Source of the DNA: an uncultured Clostridia bacterium
GTDB lineage: Bacteria; Bacillota; Clostridia; Christensenellales; Aristaeellaceae
Reading direction: 5' to 3'
DNA: 64,000 nucleotides
NCBI GenBank assembly: GCA_934630705.1
Contig: CAKTWP010000010.1
Span: 14,509-78,508 of the forward strand
In this document: positions 17,675 to 25,859 of the stretch, one piece after another
Layout of the letters: every line of letters starts with the position of its first letter
How positions within the stretch are numbered: the stretch's first letter is position 1
Position numbers and translations under genes: made by a program
The notes under the pieces: model-generated
What the model saw: only the letters and a program-made list of their open reading frames with translations
What the model was told of the DNA's origin: nothing
The model's database searches: none

Positions 17675-18619
17675 TCACCACAGGCTGTAATCGCTGGTCT
17701 TGCGGGCGATAATATTCACCACGAACAGCATCACGAAATTCACAACCGTGTTCATCAGGTTCACTGCGGTGGAGAAGCTGTACTGCATGGACTGCAGACC
17801 CATTTTGTAGGTATAGGTGCTGATCACCTCGGACACGGCCTCGTTGGATGCGTTCTGCATCAGGAAGATTTTTTCAAAGCCAACCGACAGCACGCTGCCC
17901 GAATCCAGAATCAGCAGGATCACCATCGTGGGCACGATGGAGGGAATATCGATGTGAACCATCCGCTGCCAGCGGTTGGCGCCGTCGATGGTGGCCGCCT
18001 CATAGAGGCCCACGTCGATGCTGCTCAGCGCGGCCAGATAGATGATGGTGTTCCAGCCGGTATGCTGCCAGATGCCGGAAATCACATACAGCCACGGGAA
18101 CAGCTGCTTGGAGCCCATCAGATTCACCGGCTCCTTGCCCAGCAGATCGCAGAAATACTTGTAGATGCCGTTCTTGGTGGAGAGGAACACCGTCAGCATG
18201 CCCACGATAACCACCGTGGAGATGAAGTGGGGCATATAGGTGACGGTCTGGATCAGGCGCTTATAGCGCTCGCTGCGCAGCTGATTGAGAATCAGCGACA
18301 GGATGATGGGGAACGGGAAGCTCAGTACGATGCTCATCAGGCTGATTTTGAAGGTGTTCCCCACGATCAGCTTGAATTTTGGCAGGGCGAACATGCGCGT
18401 GAAATGCTTCAGGCCCACCCACGGGCTGCCCCAGATACCAAGCACAGGCTTGTAATTCTTAAAGGCAATCTGAATGCCATACATGGGCACATAGCTGAAC
18501 ACAAACACCAGCACCACCGCCGGCACCAGAAACAGATACAGTTCCCAGCACTGCGCCATCCGAAGCCACAGGCTTTTCTTATGATGATGTAAGGTCGGCT
18601 GCTTCACGGGAGTCGTCAT
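17675..18619 (-). CDS. Carbohydrate ABC transporter permease (LplB type)
   Basis: A 314-residue permease with about six transmembrane segments. Its EAA loop reads LYEAATIDGANRWQRMVHID. SPWVGLKHF near residue 72 and KTSDYSLW at the C-terminus are typical of LplB proteins. I chose the ATG at 18619 because the nearby upstream GTG at 18628 would overlap the AGGGTG ribosome site. It is the first gene of the operon, 36 bases from a consensus promoter. Confidence 0.92.
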   Translation of the reverse strand: MTTPVKQPTLHHHKKSLWLRMAQCWELYLFLVPAVVLVFVFSYVPMYGIQIAFKNYKPVLGIWGSPWVGLKHFTRMFALPKFKLIVGNTFKISLMSIVLSFPFPIILSLILNQLRSERYKRLIQTVTYMPHFISTVVIVGMLTVFLSTKNGIYKYFCDLLGKEPVNLMGSKQLFPWLYVISGIWQHTGWNTIIYLAALSSIDVGLYEAATIDGANRWQRMVHIDIPSIVPTMVILLILDSGSVLSVGFEKIFLMQNASNEAVSEVISTYTYKMGLQSMQYSFSTAVNLMNTVVNFVMLFVVNIIARKTSDYSLW

Positions 18620-18654
18620 GCATTTCACCCTATCTCATGAATTTTTATGCTATT

Positions 18655-18683
18655 ATTATAGTCCGCCTCTTTCCGGTTGTCAA
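18655..18683 (-). promoter_or_regulatory. Consensus sigma-A promoter of the LplB-YtcP-binding protein operon
   Basis: On the minus strand TTGACA (18678-18683), exactly 17 bases, then TATAAT (18655-18660): a perfect consensus match, 36 bases upstream of the LplB-type start. Confidence 0.85.
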
Positions 18684-19032
18684 CGACATTTTGTTGCCCT
18701 TTTATGACAAAAAACGAATGATTCTGCGAAATGTGTCCGTGATTTTCCGACAAATGCGTACAGCTTTGGGAGCTTATTTGAATAAAAAAACGCTTCGCAG
18801 CTGCTTTTTTTACTGCCAAGCGTATGCCTTCGCCTGTTTTCCCAAGGCGAACAGATCGATTTATTTATTCATTTTTTCTTCCATCAGAAACATATCCTGT
18901 TCATTTTTCTTCTATTTTCTGGATGTTATGTGCAAAAACGAATTTCTTATTCCGTCTCGATTCATTTTTTTAGCATTCGAGCATATATACATCGCTCTAT
19001 TTTGCAAAGGCCATTGCAGAAAATTGCAAATA
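18684..19032. other. AT-rich intergenic region, no gene seen
   Basis: Between the promoter of the ABC operon and the response regulator stop. It is clearly more AT-rich than its surroundings, with several T-runs and A-runs. Open frames here are short and lack ribosome sites. It would hold the operator of the downstream importer operon, probably bound by the YesN-type regulator, but no clear direct repeat pair was identified. Confidence 0.5.
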
Positions 19033-19770
19033 TTATTGTGCATTTTCTTTGTTCATACCCTTTCGGCGGTATTCGCCGGGGGTGCATTGATAATAGCGCA
19101 CGAAGGTGCGGTTAAAATTCTGAGGCGACTGATAGCCCAGATCCCGGGCGATCTGCCCCGTGCGCCGCCCGGCCAGCACCTGACGGCCTGCCTCCTTCAT
19201 TTTCTCCTCAATAATATAATTGGAAAAGCTCTGGCCGGTTTCCTGCTTGAACAGCTTGCTGAAATAGCTGTAGCTCAAATCCAGCTGATTGGCCACCAGC
19301 ACCATATCGATTTTTTCCTTCAAATGAGTCTGCACATATTCCTGGGCCCAGGCGATGGGCGTTTTGGCGGAAACGGGCTCGACCTGCGCCCCGGCGGCCT
19401 CCAGCTGGCCGATGGCCTTTTGCAGCATAGCCCGCATTTCTTCCTTGCCGCAGGGCTTGAGCAGAAAGCCGATCACACCCAGGCCGATGGCCTGCTGGGC
19501 ATAAGGGAAGCTGGCATGGGCAGTAAGAATCAAGCTCACGGCATGGGGATGCAGCGCCTTTACCCGGGCAATCAGCTCCAGCCCGTTCATATTTACCATC
19601 TGAATATCCGTCAACAGAATGTCAATGGGATGCGTCTGGGCAAAGGCCAGCGCCTCCTCTCCGGAAAAGGCCATATGAATTTCCTGAATCTGCCATAGTC
19701 CCATGTTCTCAATCCGCAGCTGGATGCCCCGGCAGGTCATTTTATCGTCATCCACGATCAGCAGCCGCAT
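19033..19770 (-). CDS. Response regulator with AraC-type DNA-binding domain (YesN type)
   Basis: A 245-residue regulator. The receiver domain (about 1-120) has the acidic DDD at residues 7-9, the phospho-acceptor D55 in LLTDIQM, and the Lys of LLKPCG. The AraC double helix-turn-helix occupies about 140-240 and ends NFNRTFVRYYQCTPGEYR. The linker is shorter than in the large YesN proteins. Its start overlaps the histidine kinase end by 13 bases, so the pair is coupled. It likely controls one or both ABC operons on either side. Confidence 0.93.
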   Translation of the reverse strand: MRLLIVDDDKMTCRGIQLRIENMGLWQIQEIHMAFSGEEALAFAQTHPIDILLTDIQMVNMNGLELIARVKALHPHAVSLILTAHASFPYAQQAIGLGVIGFLLKPCGKEEMRAMLQKAIGQLEAAGAQVEPVSAKTPIAWAQEYVQTHLKEKIDMVLVANQLDLSYSYFSKLFKQETGQSFSNYIIEEKMKEAGRQVLAGRRTGQIARDLGYQSPQNFNRTFVRYYQCTPGEYRRKGMNKENAQ

Positions 19771-21536
19771 ACGTTCTCATCCTTTCCGGCAGCGTCGCCG
19801 CCCGCCTGGGTTTCTTCTGGCGCCCGCGGCAAAAACTGCAGCGCGATCCGGGTAATTTCCGGGGTGGAGGTAACGGTCATGCCTGCATCCTGCCCATAGA
19901 GCAGCCGCAGCCGGGCGGACAGATTGCCCAGCCCAATCCCCTGGCCCTCGGGCGCATGGACGGCCTGGGCCTGAAGCAGCGCCAGCTTATCCGGCGGGAT
20001 CATGGCCCCGTCGTTTTCCACCGCCAGCCACACCCGCTCCCCCTCCTGCCAGCCCCGGATGGCGATATGCAAGTGCCTGCCCATTTCCATCCCGTGCTGA
20101 ATGGCGTTTTCACACAGAGGCTGAAACACAAACCGCATCACCGGCAGCGTTGGGGGCAGGGAATCCAATTGCAATTCCAGACGCACCAGATCCTGCTTGC
20201 GCATGTTCATCAGCCGCACATAATCCTGTGCGCACCGGGCTTCCTCCTCCAGGGTGGTCATGGCGTTGCCCTGCAGATTATTGCGCAGCAGCTTGCCCAG
20301 CAGCAAAATGGCCTCGGACAGCTGCTCCCGCTCCACGCCCAGCTCCGTGCTCAGCTGAATCCAGTTCAGGGAATTGAACAGGAAGTGCGGGTTCATCTGA
20401 TATTGCAGCGCCAGACGCATGGCGTATTTTTCTCTGCGCTCCTGAGCGATCATCTGCCGGCTGTTTTCCTGCAGGCGCTGGAGCAGAGCGTTAAAAGCGT
20501 CGATCAACTGCCCCACCTCGTCCCCGCCGGGATTGGGGAAGGCGATTTCCATGCTGCCCTCCTTGGCCCGCCGGGCGAAGTCCACCGCCTGATCCAGCCG
20601 CTTCTGGATGGAACGCAGGAACGTACAGGTGGCCACCAGCAACAGCGCGCCGCTGCCCAGGGCCGTAAGAAAGGGCACCAGCCCGCTGGCCAGGGCCTGG
20701 CTGTGCAGTTCCCCGTAATCCAGCCGCATCACCAGCGACATGCCCATATCCTCCATCGGCCGGGTGAGATACAGCTGCTGGCGGATGATCTGCCTGTTTT
20801 CCTCCGGCCGGTATTCTTCCGGCAAAGCCATCGCCGCGTCGGACTGATAGATCACCGCACCGTCCTGAAGCACATAATACGCATCCGCGTTTCCCTTCAA
20901 TTGCAGGGGCGAAAAGATTTTCTGAGGCGCCACGCCGCACTGAATCACCCCTGCGCATGTGCCAAGCCCGGTGAGCAGCTTCTGATAATAGCACAGCATT
21001 TGCTGGTTGCCTACCGTGCGCAGCGTCGTTTCCCGGGGATACACCGGGCCGATACCGCCCCAGCCCCGGTTCGCTCCCTGCTGCAAAAAGCGCTGATAGG
21101 GGGATGCGGTTTCCAGCCGTTCCAGCCGGAGAAAATTCCAATAGGTTTCGGGGATGCGGGTGTCCGCCGAATAGAGGGTCACCCGCGCATCCAGGCTGGA
21201 GAGCATCAGCTGCGCCTGGGCCACGGTCTCCCCCACGTCGTAAAGAATTTTCAGAACGCGCTGATAGGGGCTTTGCTTGCTGTCGGCCACCAGCTGATTG
21301 AGCTCCGCGTTCAGCGACAGCATCTCCACCAGATTCTCCACGCTGGCGGCGCTGCGGCTGACGCTTTCCCGGGCGATGCTCAGCACCGCGTAATGATCCT
21401 CCACCAGAATGTCATAGGCCCGGTCGGTGAGCGCCCGATAGAGCACCACGGAAAGCACGCAGGAGGGCAAGAGAATAATCAGGATGAACCAGAGCATCAT
21501 CTTCTGCATCAGGGAAAGGCTGCGTTTCTTTTCCAT
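19758..21536 (-). CDS. Sensor histidine kinase (YesM type)
   Basis: A 592-residue membrane kinase of the LytS/YesM class. Transmembrane helices are at about 11-33 and 286-308, with an extracellular cache-like sensor region between. A HAMP segment follows, then the His_kinase domain with YQMNPHFLFNSLNWIQ (H384 is the phospho-acceptor), and a C-terminal ATPase domain (CENAIQHGME, GIGLGNLSARL). The ATG at 21536 was preferred over one three codons upstream because GGAGGG lies nine bases before it and would overlap the upstream one. Partner of the response regulator at 19033. Confidence 0.93.
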   Translation of the reverse strand: MEKKRSLSLMQKMMLWFILIILLPSCVLSVVLYRALTDRAYDILVEDHYAVLSIARESVSRSAASVENLVEMLSLNAELNQLVADSKQSPYQRVLKILYDVGETVAQAQLMLSSLDARVTLYSADTRIPETYWNFLRLERLETASPYQRFLQQGANRGWGGIGPVYPRETTLRTVGNQQMLCYYQKLLTGLGTCAGVIQCGVAPQKIFSPLQLKGNADAYYVLQDGAVIYQSDAAMALPEEYRPEENRQIIRQQLYLTRPMEDMGMSLVMRLDYGELHSQALASGLVPFLTALGSGALLLVATCTFLRSIQKRLDQAVDFARRAKEGSMEIAFPNPGGDEVGQLIDAFNALLQRLQENSRQMIAQERREKYAMRLALQYQMNPHFLFNSLNWIQLSTELGVEREQLSEAILLLGKLLRNNLQGNAMTTLEEEARCAQDYVRLMNMRKQDLVRLELQLDSLPPTLPVMRFVFQPLCENAIQHGMEMGRHLHIAIRGWQEGERVWLAVENDGAMIPPDKLALLQAQAVHAPEGQGIGLGNLSARLRLLYGQDAGMTVTSTPEITRIALQFLPRAPEETQAGGDAAGKDENVCGC

Positions 21537-21688
21537 GGCGTTCATCCCTCCGCGTACGGCTTTCCGTCAATGAAACGGGCCGGAGCAGCTTTTCCGCCGC
21601 CCCGGCCCCGGGGCGAACCGGCCGTCATCCTCCGTGCTCAGCCGGCTTCCCCTTGATTATACCACGAATTGTCCAGCCTGGAATGACA

Positions 21689-23203
21689 TTATTCCGCGAA
21701 GGTGTAGCTGGTGCCGAAGGACTTGTTGTATTCCCTCAGCTGAGACTGCCGAATTTCCTCGCCGCCCATGGACAGATAGGTCTGCACATAGTTATCCCAT
21801 TCGGCGTCAATGTCCTTTTCGCCCATGATGAAGGCCAGCATGCTGGTTTTGAAATAGGTGTTCACTTCGCTATACAGCTCCGTGTATTCATCCGTTTTGA
21901 ACATGCAGAACACGTCCTGCTTCGTGGGCTCGATGAATCGCATTTCCGAGCCGGCCTTCCACATCTGGCCGTGAGCCGCCGGAATCAGGCCGTCGCCCTG
22001 GGCTTCCCAGCCTGCATGAACGAACAGTCTGTACACCTGCATGTCGGTCACTTCGTATTTGCCGGACTTGGAAACACCGTTGTTCAGGTCGCTGGTCCAA
22101 AGGGTCTGCTGGGTGGCCTCGTCATATTCGAAGAATTCACCGGGAATGCCGTACATTTCCACACGCCAGCCGAAGGGGCTCGCCGAAAAATCGAACAGCC
22201 GCATGGCCGCTTCAATTTTCTCAGGGGTTGCCTGATGGCTCACGGCAATCACGGAATTGATGGGGGCATTAGACAGGCTGTTGCTTTCCCCGTCGGGCCC
22301 AACAGGAGGCAGAATGATCTTCACCTCCGCATCCGGCTGAAGGACGGCAAAGTCATAGCGCAGATAGGCGTTGCCCGCGCTGCTCCAGCCTGCGGACATA
22401 ATGCCCATTTCGCCCCGGCACCACTTATTGTACATCTGATCGTTGGAGCTGGTGAAGATTTCGGGGTCGATCAGCCCTTCGGCGTATACGTCGCGGACAA
22501 AGGCAAGCGCCTTTTTATACGCAGGGCTGATGGCGTTGGTGGTAATGGTGCCGTCCTCGTTCAGGAAGTTTTCATCCATGGAGGACGCGCCGAAAGCGCC
22601 GAACAGGGGGATCAGACGCATCGTCCCGTTACCGCCCAGGCCATAGGTGGTATGGTTGCCGTCGGTTTCGGTAAAAGCCCGCATCACGTTCACAAATTCA
22701 TCCAGCGTAACAGGAATATCCAACCCCTTTGCGTCCAGCCAGTCCTTTCGAATTGCCAGCACGTTGGAGGAAGGCACGGCGCTCAGGCTCGGGACGCCGT
22801 ACACCCTGTCATCCTGCCGCACATAGCGCCAGTAATCGCCCACATAGTTGTTCAGGTCGGTCAGATCGTCTGTGATATAGTCGGTCAGGTCGGCCCAGGC
22901 GCCCTCCACGGCGTATTCCTTCCACATGGAATAATCCAGGCGCACCACGTCGGGCATATTGCCGTCGGCGATATACAGGGCCAGCTGCTGGGCGAAGTTG
23001 CTGTTGTCGCCCGGAATCAGGTTGAAGTCCACGCCGGTCTGTTCTTTGATATACTCACGGGTCAGGTCGGTAGCTTCGTTCATGGCGCGGGTGGTGGCAT
23101 AGAACACGTTGAGCACAACGGGTTCTTCCTCCGCGAAGGCGGGCAGCGCTGCCATGGTCAGCAGCATTGCCAGGGACAGAACCAGAGCCAGAATCCTTTT
23201 CAT
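21689..23203 (-). CDS. Sugar ABC transporter extracellular solute-binding protein
   Basis: A 504-residue binding protein with a signal sequence ending PAFA-EE; there is no Cys in the leader, so no lipobox. The mature N-terminus VVLNVFYATTRAMNEATDL and the DIDAEWDNYVQTYLSMGG near the end match the LipO/YtcQ group. The start follows AAAGGAGGAAATCAA. Third gene after the LplB- and YtcP-type permeases; 152 bases separate it from the downstream kinase. The ligand is unknown. Confidence 0.87.
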   Translation of the reverse strand: MKRILALVLSLAMLLTMAALPAFAEEEPVVLNVFYATTRAMNEATDLTREYIKEQTGVDFNLIPGDNSNFAQQLALYIADGNMPDVVRLDYSMWKEYAVEGAWADLTDYITDDLTDLNNYVGDYWRYVRQDDRVYGVPSLSAVPSSNVLAIRKDWLDAKGLDIPVTLDEFVNVMRAFTETDGNHTTYGLGGNGTMRLIPLFGAFGASSMDENFLNEDGTITTNAISPAYKKALAFVRDVYAEGLIDPEIFTSSNDQMYNKWCRGEMGIMSAGWSSAGNAYLRYDFAVLQPDAEVKIILPPVGPDGESNSLSNAPINSVIAVSHQATPEKIEAAMRLFDFSASPFGWRVEMYGIPGEFFEYDEATQQTLWTSDLNNGVSKSGKYEVTDMQVYRLFVHAGWEAQGDGLIPAAHGQMWKAGSEMRFIEPTKQDVFCMFKTDEYTELYSEVNTYFKTSMLAFIMGEKDIDAEWDNYVQTYLSMGGEEIRQSQLREYNKSFGTSYTFAE

Positions 23204-23254
23204 TTGATTTCCTCCTTTTATTTCTGCATAGTCTCCGCTATGCGAATTTCTTTT

Positions 23255-24127
23255 TCAGCCCTTCACGGAGCCGAGCATCACGCCCTTGACAAAATGCTTC
23301 TGCACGAAGGGATACACACACAGGATGGGAATCATGGTAATCACGATCATGGCGTCCTTCAGGGTTTCCGGAGCCACGTTTTTGCGGGCGTCGTCATACA
23401 TCATGTTCTCCATCTGGGCCGTCTGGAGCACCTGGCGAAGCAGCGTCTGCATGGGCCAGAGGCGGCTGTTGCGAATGTAGATGATACTGGTAAAATAATC
23501 GTTCCAGTAGCTCACGGCGTAGAACAGGGTGATGGTGGCGATGGCCGCGCCGGAAAGGGGCAGCAGAATGTGGAACACATACCCCGGCAGCGATTCGCCG
23601 TCAATGGATGCAGCTTCGTAAAGGCTTTCTGGCACGCTCTGAAAAAAATTACGCATGAGGATCATGTTGTAGGTGCTGATCGCGCCTGGTACAAACAGGG
23701 CCAGAAGGGTGTCGATCATGCCCAGCCGGCTCACCACCAGGAAGGTAGGCACCAGGCCGCCGCTGAACATCATCGTAAACACGAAAAAGAAGGTGAACGC
23801 CGTGCGGCCGGGCAGCTTTTTAATGGAAAGCACGAAGCCGCCCATGATGGTCAGCAGCATGCTCAGGGCCGTGCCGCCGATGGTGACAATCAGGGTGTTA
23901 CGGTAGGCAACAGGCACCAGATCATTGCGGAACACCTGCGCATAAGCATCCAGATGCAGTCCGTCCGGCCAGAGCACAAAGCCGTTCTTGATCAGATGCG
24001 CCATGCTGGACAGGGAGCCCACCACCACATACCAGAAGGGATACAGCGTGACGATCAGCACGAACGTCATCACCATATACGTGACCGCATTAAACGCATG
24101 ATCCGCCGGAGATTTCTTGATTTTCAT
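23255..24127 (-). CDS. Carbohydrate ABC transporter permease (YtcP type)
   Basis: A 290-residue permease with six predicted transmembrane helices, EAA loop SLYEAASIDGESLPGYVFHI, and the typical ending KGVMLGSVKG. The stop of the LplB-type gene and this start sit within TAAAATG, so translation is coupled. GGGAGGG lies a little further upstream than usual. Confidence 0.92.
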   Translation of the reverse strand: MKIKKSPADHAFNAVTYMVMTFVLIVTLYPFWYVVVGSLSSMAHLIKNGFVLWPDGLHLDAYAQVFRNDLVPVAYRNTLIVTIGGTALSMLLTIMGGFVLSIKKLPGRTAFTFFFVFTMMFSGGLVPTFLVVSRLGMIDTLLALFVPGAISTYNMILMRNFFQSVPESLYEAASIDGESLPGYVFHILLPLSGAAIATITLFYAVSYWNDYFTSIIYIRNSRLWPMQTLLRQVLQTAQMENMMYDDARKNVAPETLKDAMIVITMIPILCVYPFVQKHFVKGVMLGSVKG

Positions 24128-24128
24128 T

Positions 24129-25067
24129 TTACCAGATTCCCTCCCCGTCGGTAAGCTTTCGGCTGATATGGTTGGTCACGATAATCAGGAGCAGCCCGAT
24201 CACGGATTTGAACATGCCCGACGCCGTTGCCAGGCTCATGTTATTGGCGGAGCCAAGGCCCACGCGGTACACATAATAGTCGATGGTTTCGCCCACGTCC
24301 AGCGTCAGATCGGAGATCAGCACGAAAATCTGATTAAAGCTTACGTTCAGGATCTTGCTCACCGTCAGAATCAGCTGGATGGAGATGATTCCCCGGATGC
24401 CCGGCAGCGTCACATGCCATATCCGGGCGAAGCGGCCCGCGCCGTCGATGGTGGCCGCCTCGTAGAGCTGCTCGTCCACGGAGGTGATAGCCGCGATATA
24501 AATAATGGCGCTCCAGCCAAGGGATTTCCATATGTCGGAAACCACCACGATGGGCCGGAAATAGCGGCTGATGCCGATATAGTTCTGGGGCGTGCCCCCC
24601 AGCGCGCGCACCACCGCCGCGATGGCGCCGGTGCTGGGCGAAAGGAGCATATACACCAGGCCGCCCGCCACGGACCAGGAAATGAAATGGGGCAGATAGC
24701 TCACCGTCTGCACCACCTTCTTGTATTTCACGCCAGGCATTTCATTGAGCAAAATGGCAAAGATGATGGGCAGCGGGAAGCCGAACACGAAGTTCAGGCC
24801 GCTGAAAATCAGCGTGTTTTTGATGGCCTGATAAAACGCTTGAGAGCCAAACAGCCGGTTGAAGTTTTTCATCCCCACCCACGGGCTGCCCCAGACGCCC
24901 TTGAGCACGCTGTATTTCTTAAAGGCAATCACCAGCCCGCCCATCGGCGCATAGCAGAAAATGGCATACCACAGCACCACCGGCAGCAGCAGCAGATACG
25001 CCGGCCAGTACTGCCGCAGCCGATAGCTCAGCCGTTCCCGGCCCAGGCGCTTTGTTTGCGCAATCAT
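24129..25067 (-). CDS. Carbohydrate ABC transporter permease (LplB type)
   Basis: A 312-residue permease. The ATG at 25067 (MIAQTKRLG) has GGAAGG nine bases before it; longer readings upstream lack a ribosome site and run into the promoter. Six transmembrane segments are predicted; the EAA loop reads LYEAATIDGAGRFARIWHVT and SPWVGMKNF is present near residue 78. It is the first gene of a leftward operon with a permease, a binding protein and probably the YesM/YesN pair. Confidence 0.92.
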   Translation of the reverse strand: MIAQTKRLGRERLSYRLRQYWPAYLLLLPVVLWYAIFCYAPMGGLVIAFKKYSVLKGVWGSPWVGMKNFNRLFGSQAFYQAIKNTLIFSGLNFVFGFPLPIIFAILLNEMPGVKYKKVVQTVSYLPHFISWSVAGGLVYMLLSPSTGAIAAVVRALGGTPQNYIGISRYFRPIVVVSDIWKSLGWSAIIYIAAITSVDEQLYEAATIDGAGRFARIWHVTLPGIRGIISIQLILTVSKILNVSFNQIFVLISDLTLDVGETIDYYVYRVGLGSANNMSLATASGMFKSVIGLLLIIVTNHISRKLTDGEGIW

Positions 25068-25154
25068 CCCATCATTCCTTCCATTCTTGCGATCCATGGT
25101 TCCCGGTTTTGCACATGTGGAATTCAAAACCTTATTCAACCAATTTCTGATGAT

Positions 25155-25184
25155 ATTGTACCATGCAGCCCTGCATAAAAACAA
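25155..25184 (-). promoter_or_regulatory. Putative promoter of the 25067-21689 ABC operon
   Basis: TACAAT (25155-25160) with an 18-base spacer to a weak TTGTTT (25179-25184) on the minus strand, about 90 bases upstream of the LplB-type start. A weak -35 suggests dependence on an activator. Confidence 0.4.
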
Positions 25185-25784
25185 TGGTCTGGTTTGTGCT
25201 TGTGTATCATGATTTGTTTTTTGCCAATTATTCCATCTATTTTTCTGTCACTTCGGAGATCGTTACGAAAAAAAGCCCTCTAAGAGGCCCCGGTCTTTCC
25301 ATTTGGAATAACGGAACAGGCGGTTCGAAAGCAGCGTATACGAATGTTTTTTCCTTTCGACAAAAATCAGCCGTCAGAAGCCCACGATTTCAAAAAAACT
25401 TCATCGGGGAACGGTCTCGCTCGATGCGCACCATACCCTGCCTTCGACACGCTTCAATATGCCGAAATGGTTGCAGCGTATGCTTTTCGCAACATACGGA
25501 GCCTGCTGAAGCAGATGAATTTACGCCTTACGTACTCCCTATCAAGCGCCTCACCTGATAATTTATGGAAGCAAAATGGATCCGTTGCTTCAGATTCACC
25601 CGTTTGCCGCCCCAAATCCCACGGTTGTTTGATCTCTCAAGCCCCAAAGGCCCGTTTATATAGCATTTTACGTGTTACCACGCACGCTTTGAATGTCTCA
25701 TTTATTTCTTAAAGGACTTTTTTGGCTTTCGCACTTTGACGCCCATCCTTTTTATGCCGTTTCCGCAGTAAGACTTGAAGACCT
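25185..25784. other. 600-base region without a recognisable gene
   Basis: Lower GC than the neighbouring genes. Open frames on both strands are short and have no ribosome sites or recognisable protein patterns. On the minus strand a GCCTC-TTA-GAGGGC hairpin followed by seven T residues (about 25266-25285) looks like an intrinsic terminator although no annotated gene ends there. The stretch could hold a small RNA or the remains of a decayed gene. Confidence 0.4.
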
Positions 25785-25823
25785 AAAAAGAGGATTTGCC
25801 GCTTTTGCGCTGCAAATCCTCTT
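25785..25823 (-). terminator. Terminator of the heparinase-like gene
   Basis: A perfect 12-base stem (AAGAGGATTTGC/GCAAATCCTCTT) with a 12-base loop followed by TTTTT on the minus strand, 37 bases after the stop at 25860. Confidence 0.9.
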
Positions 25824-25859
25824 CGGTTATGGTGGAACGTTTTTCCAATCCCACTTGTT

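Noticed and set aside
16472..18592. 706-codon frame on the plus strand opposite the ABC operon
   Set aside because: Antisense to permeases with EAA motifs; His/Gln-rich shadow.
21653..24154. 833-codon open frame on the plus strand opposite the binding protein and permease genes
   Set aside because: The translation is rich in His, Gln and Gly with no family pattern, and it is antisense to clear genes with ribosome sites. It arises from codon bias in GC-rich genes.
25310..25345. GGTTCGAAA resembling a tRNA T-loop
   Set aside because: No acceptor, D or anticodon stems can be formed around it.
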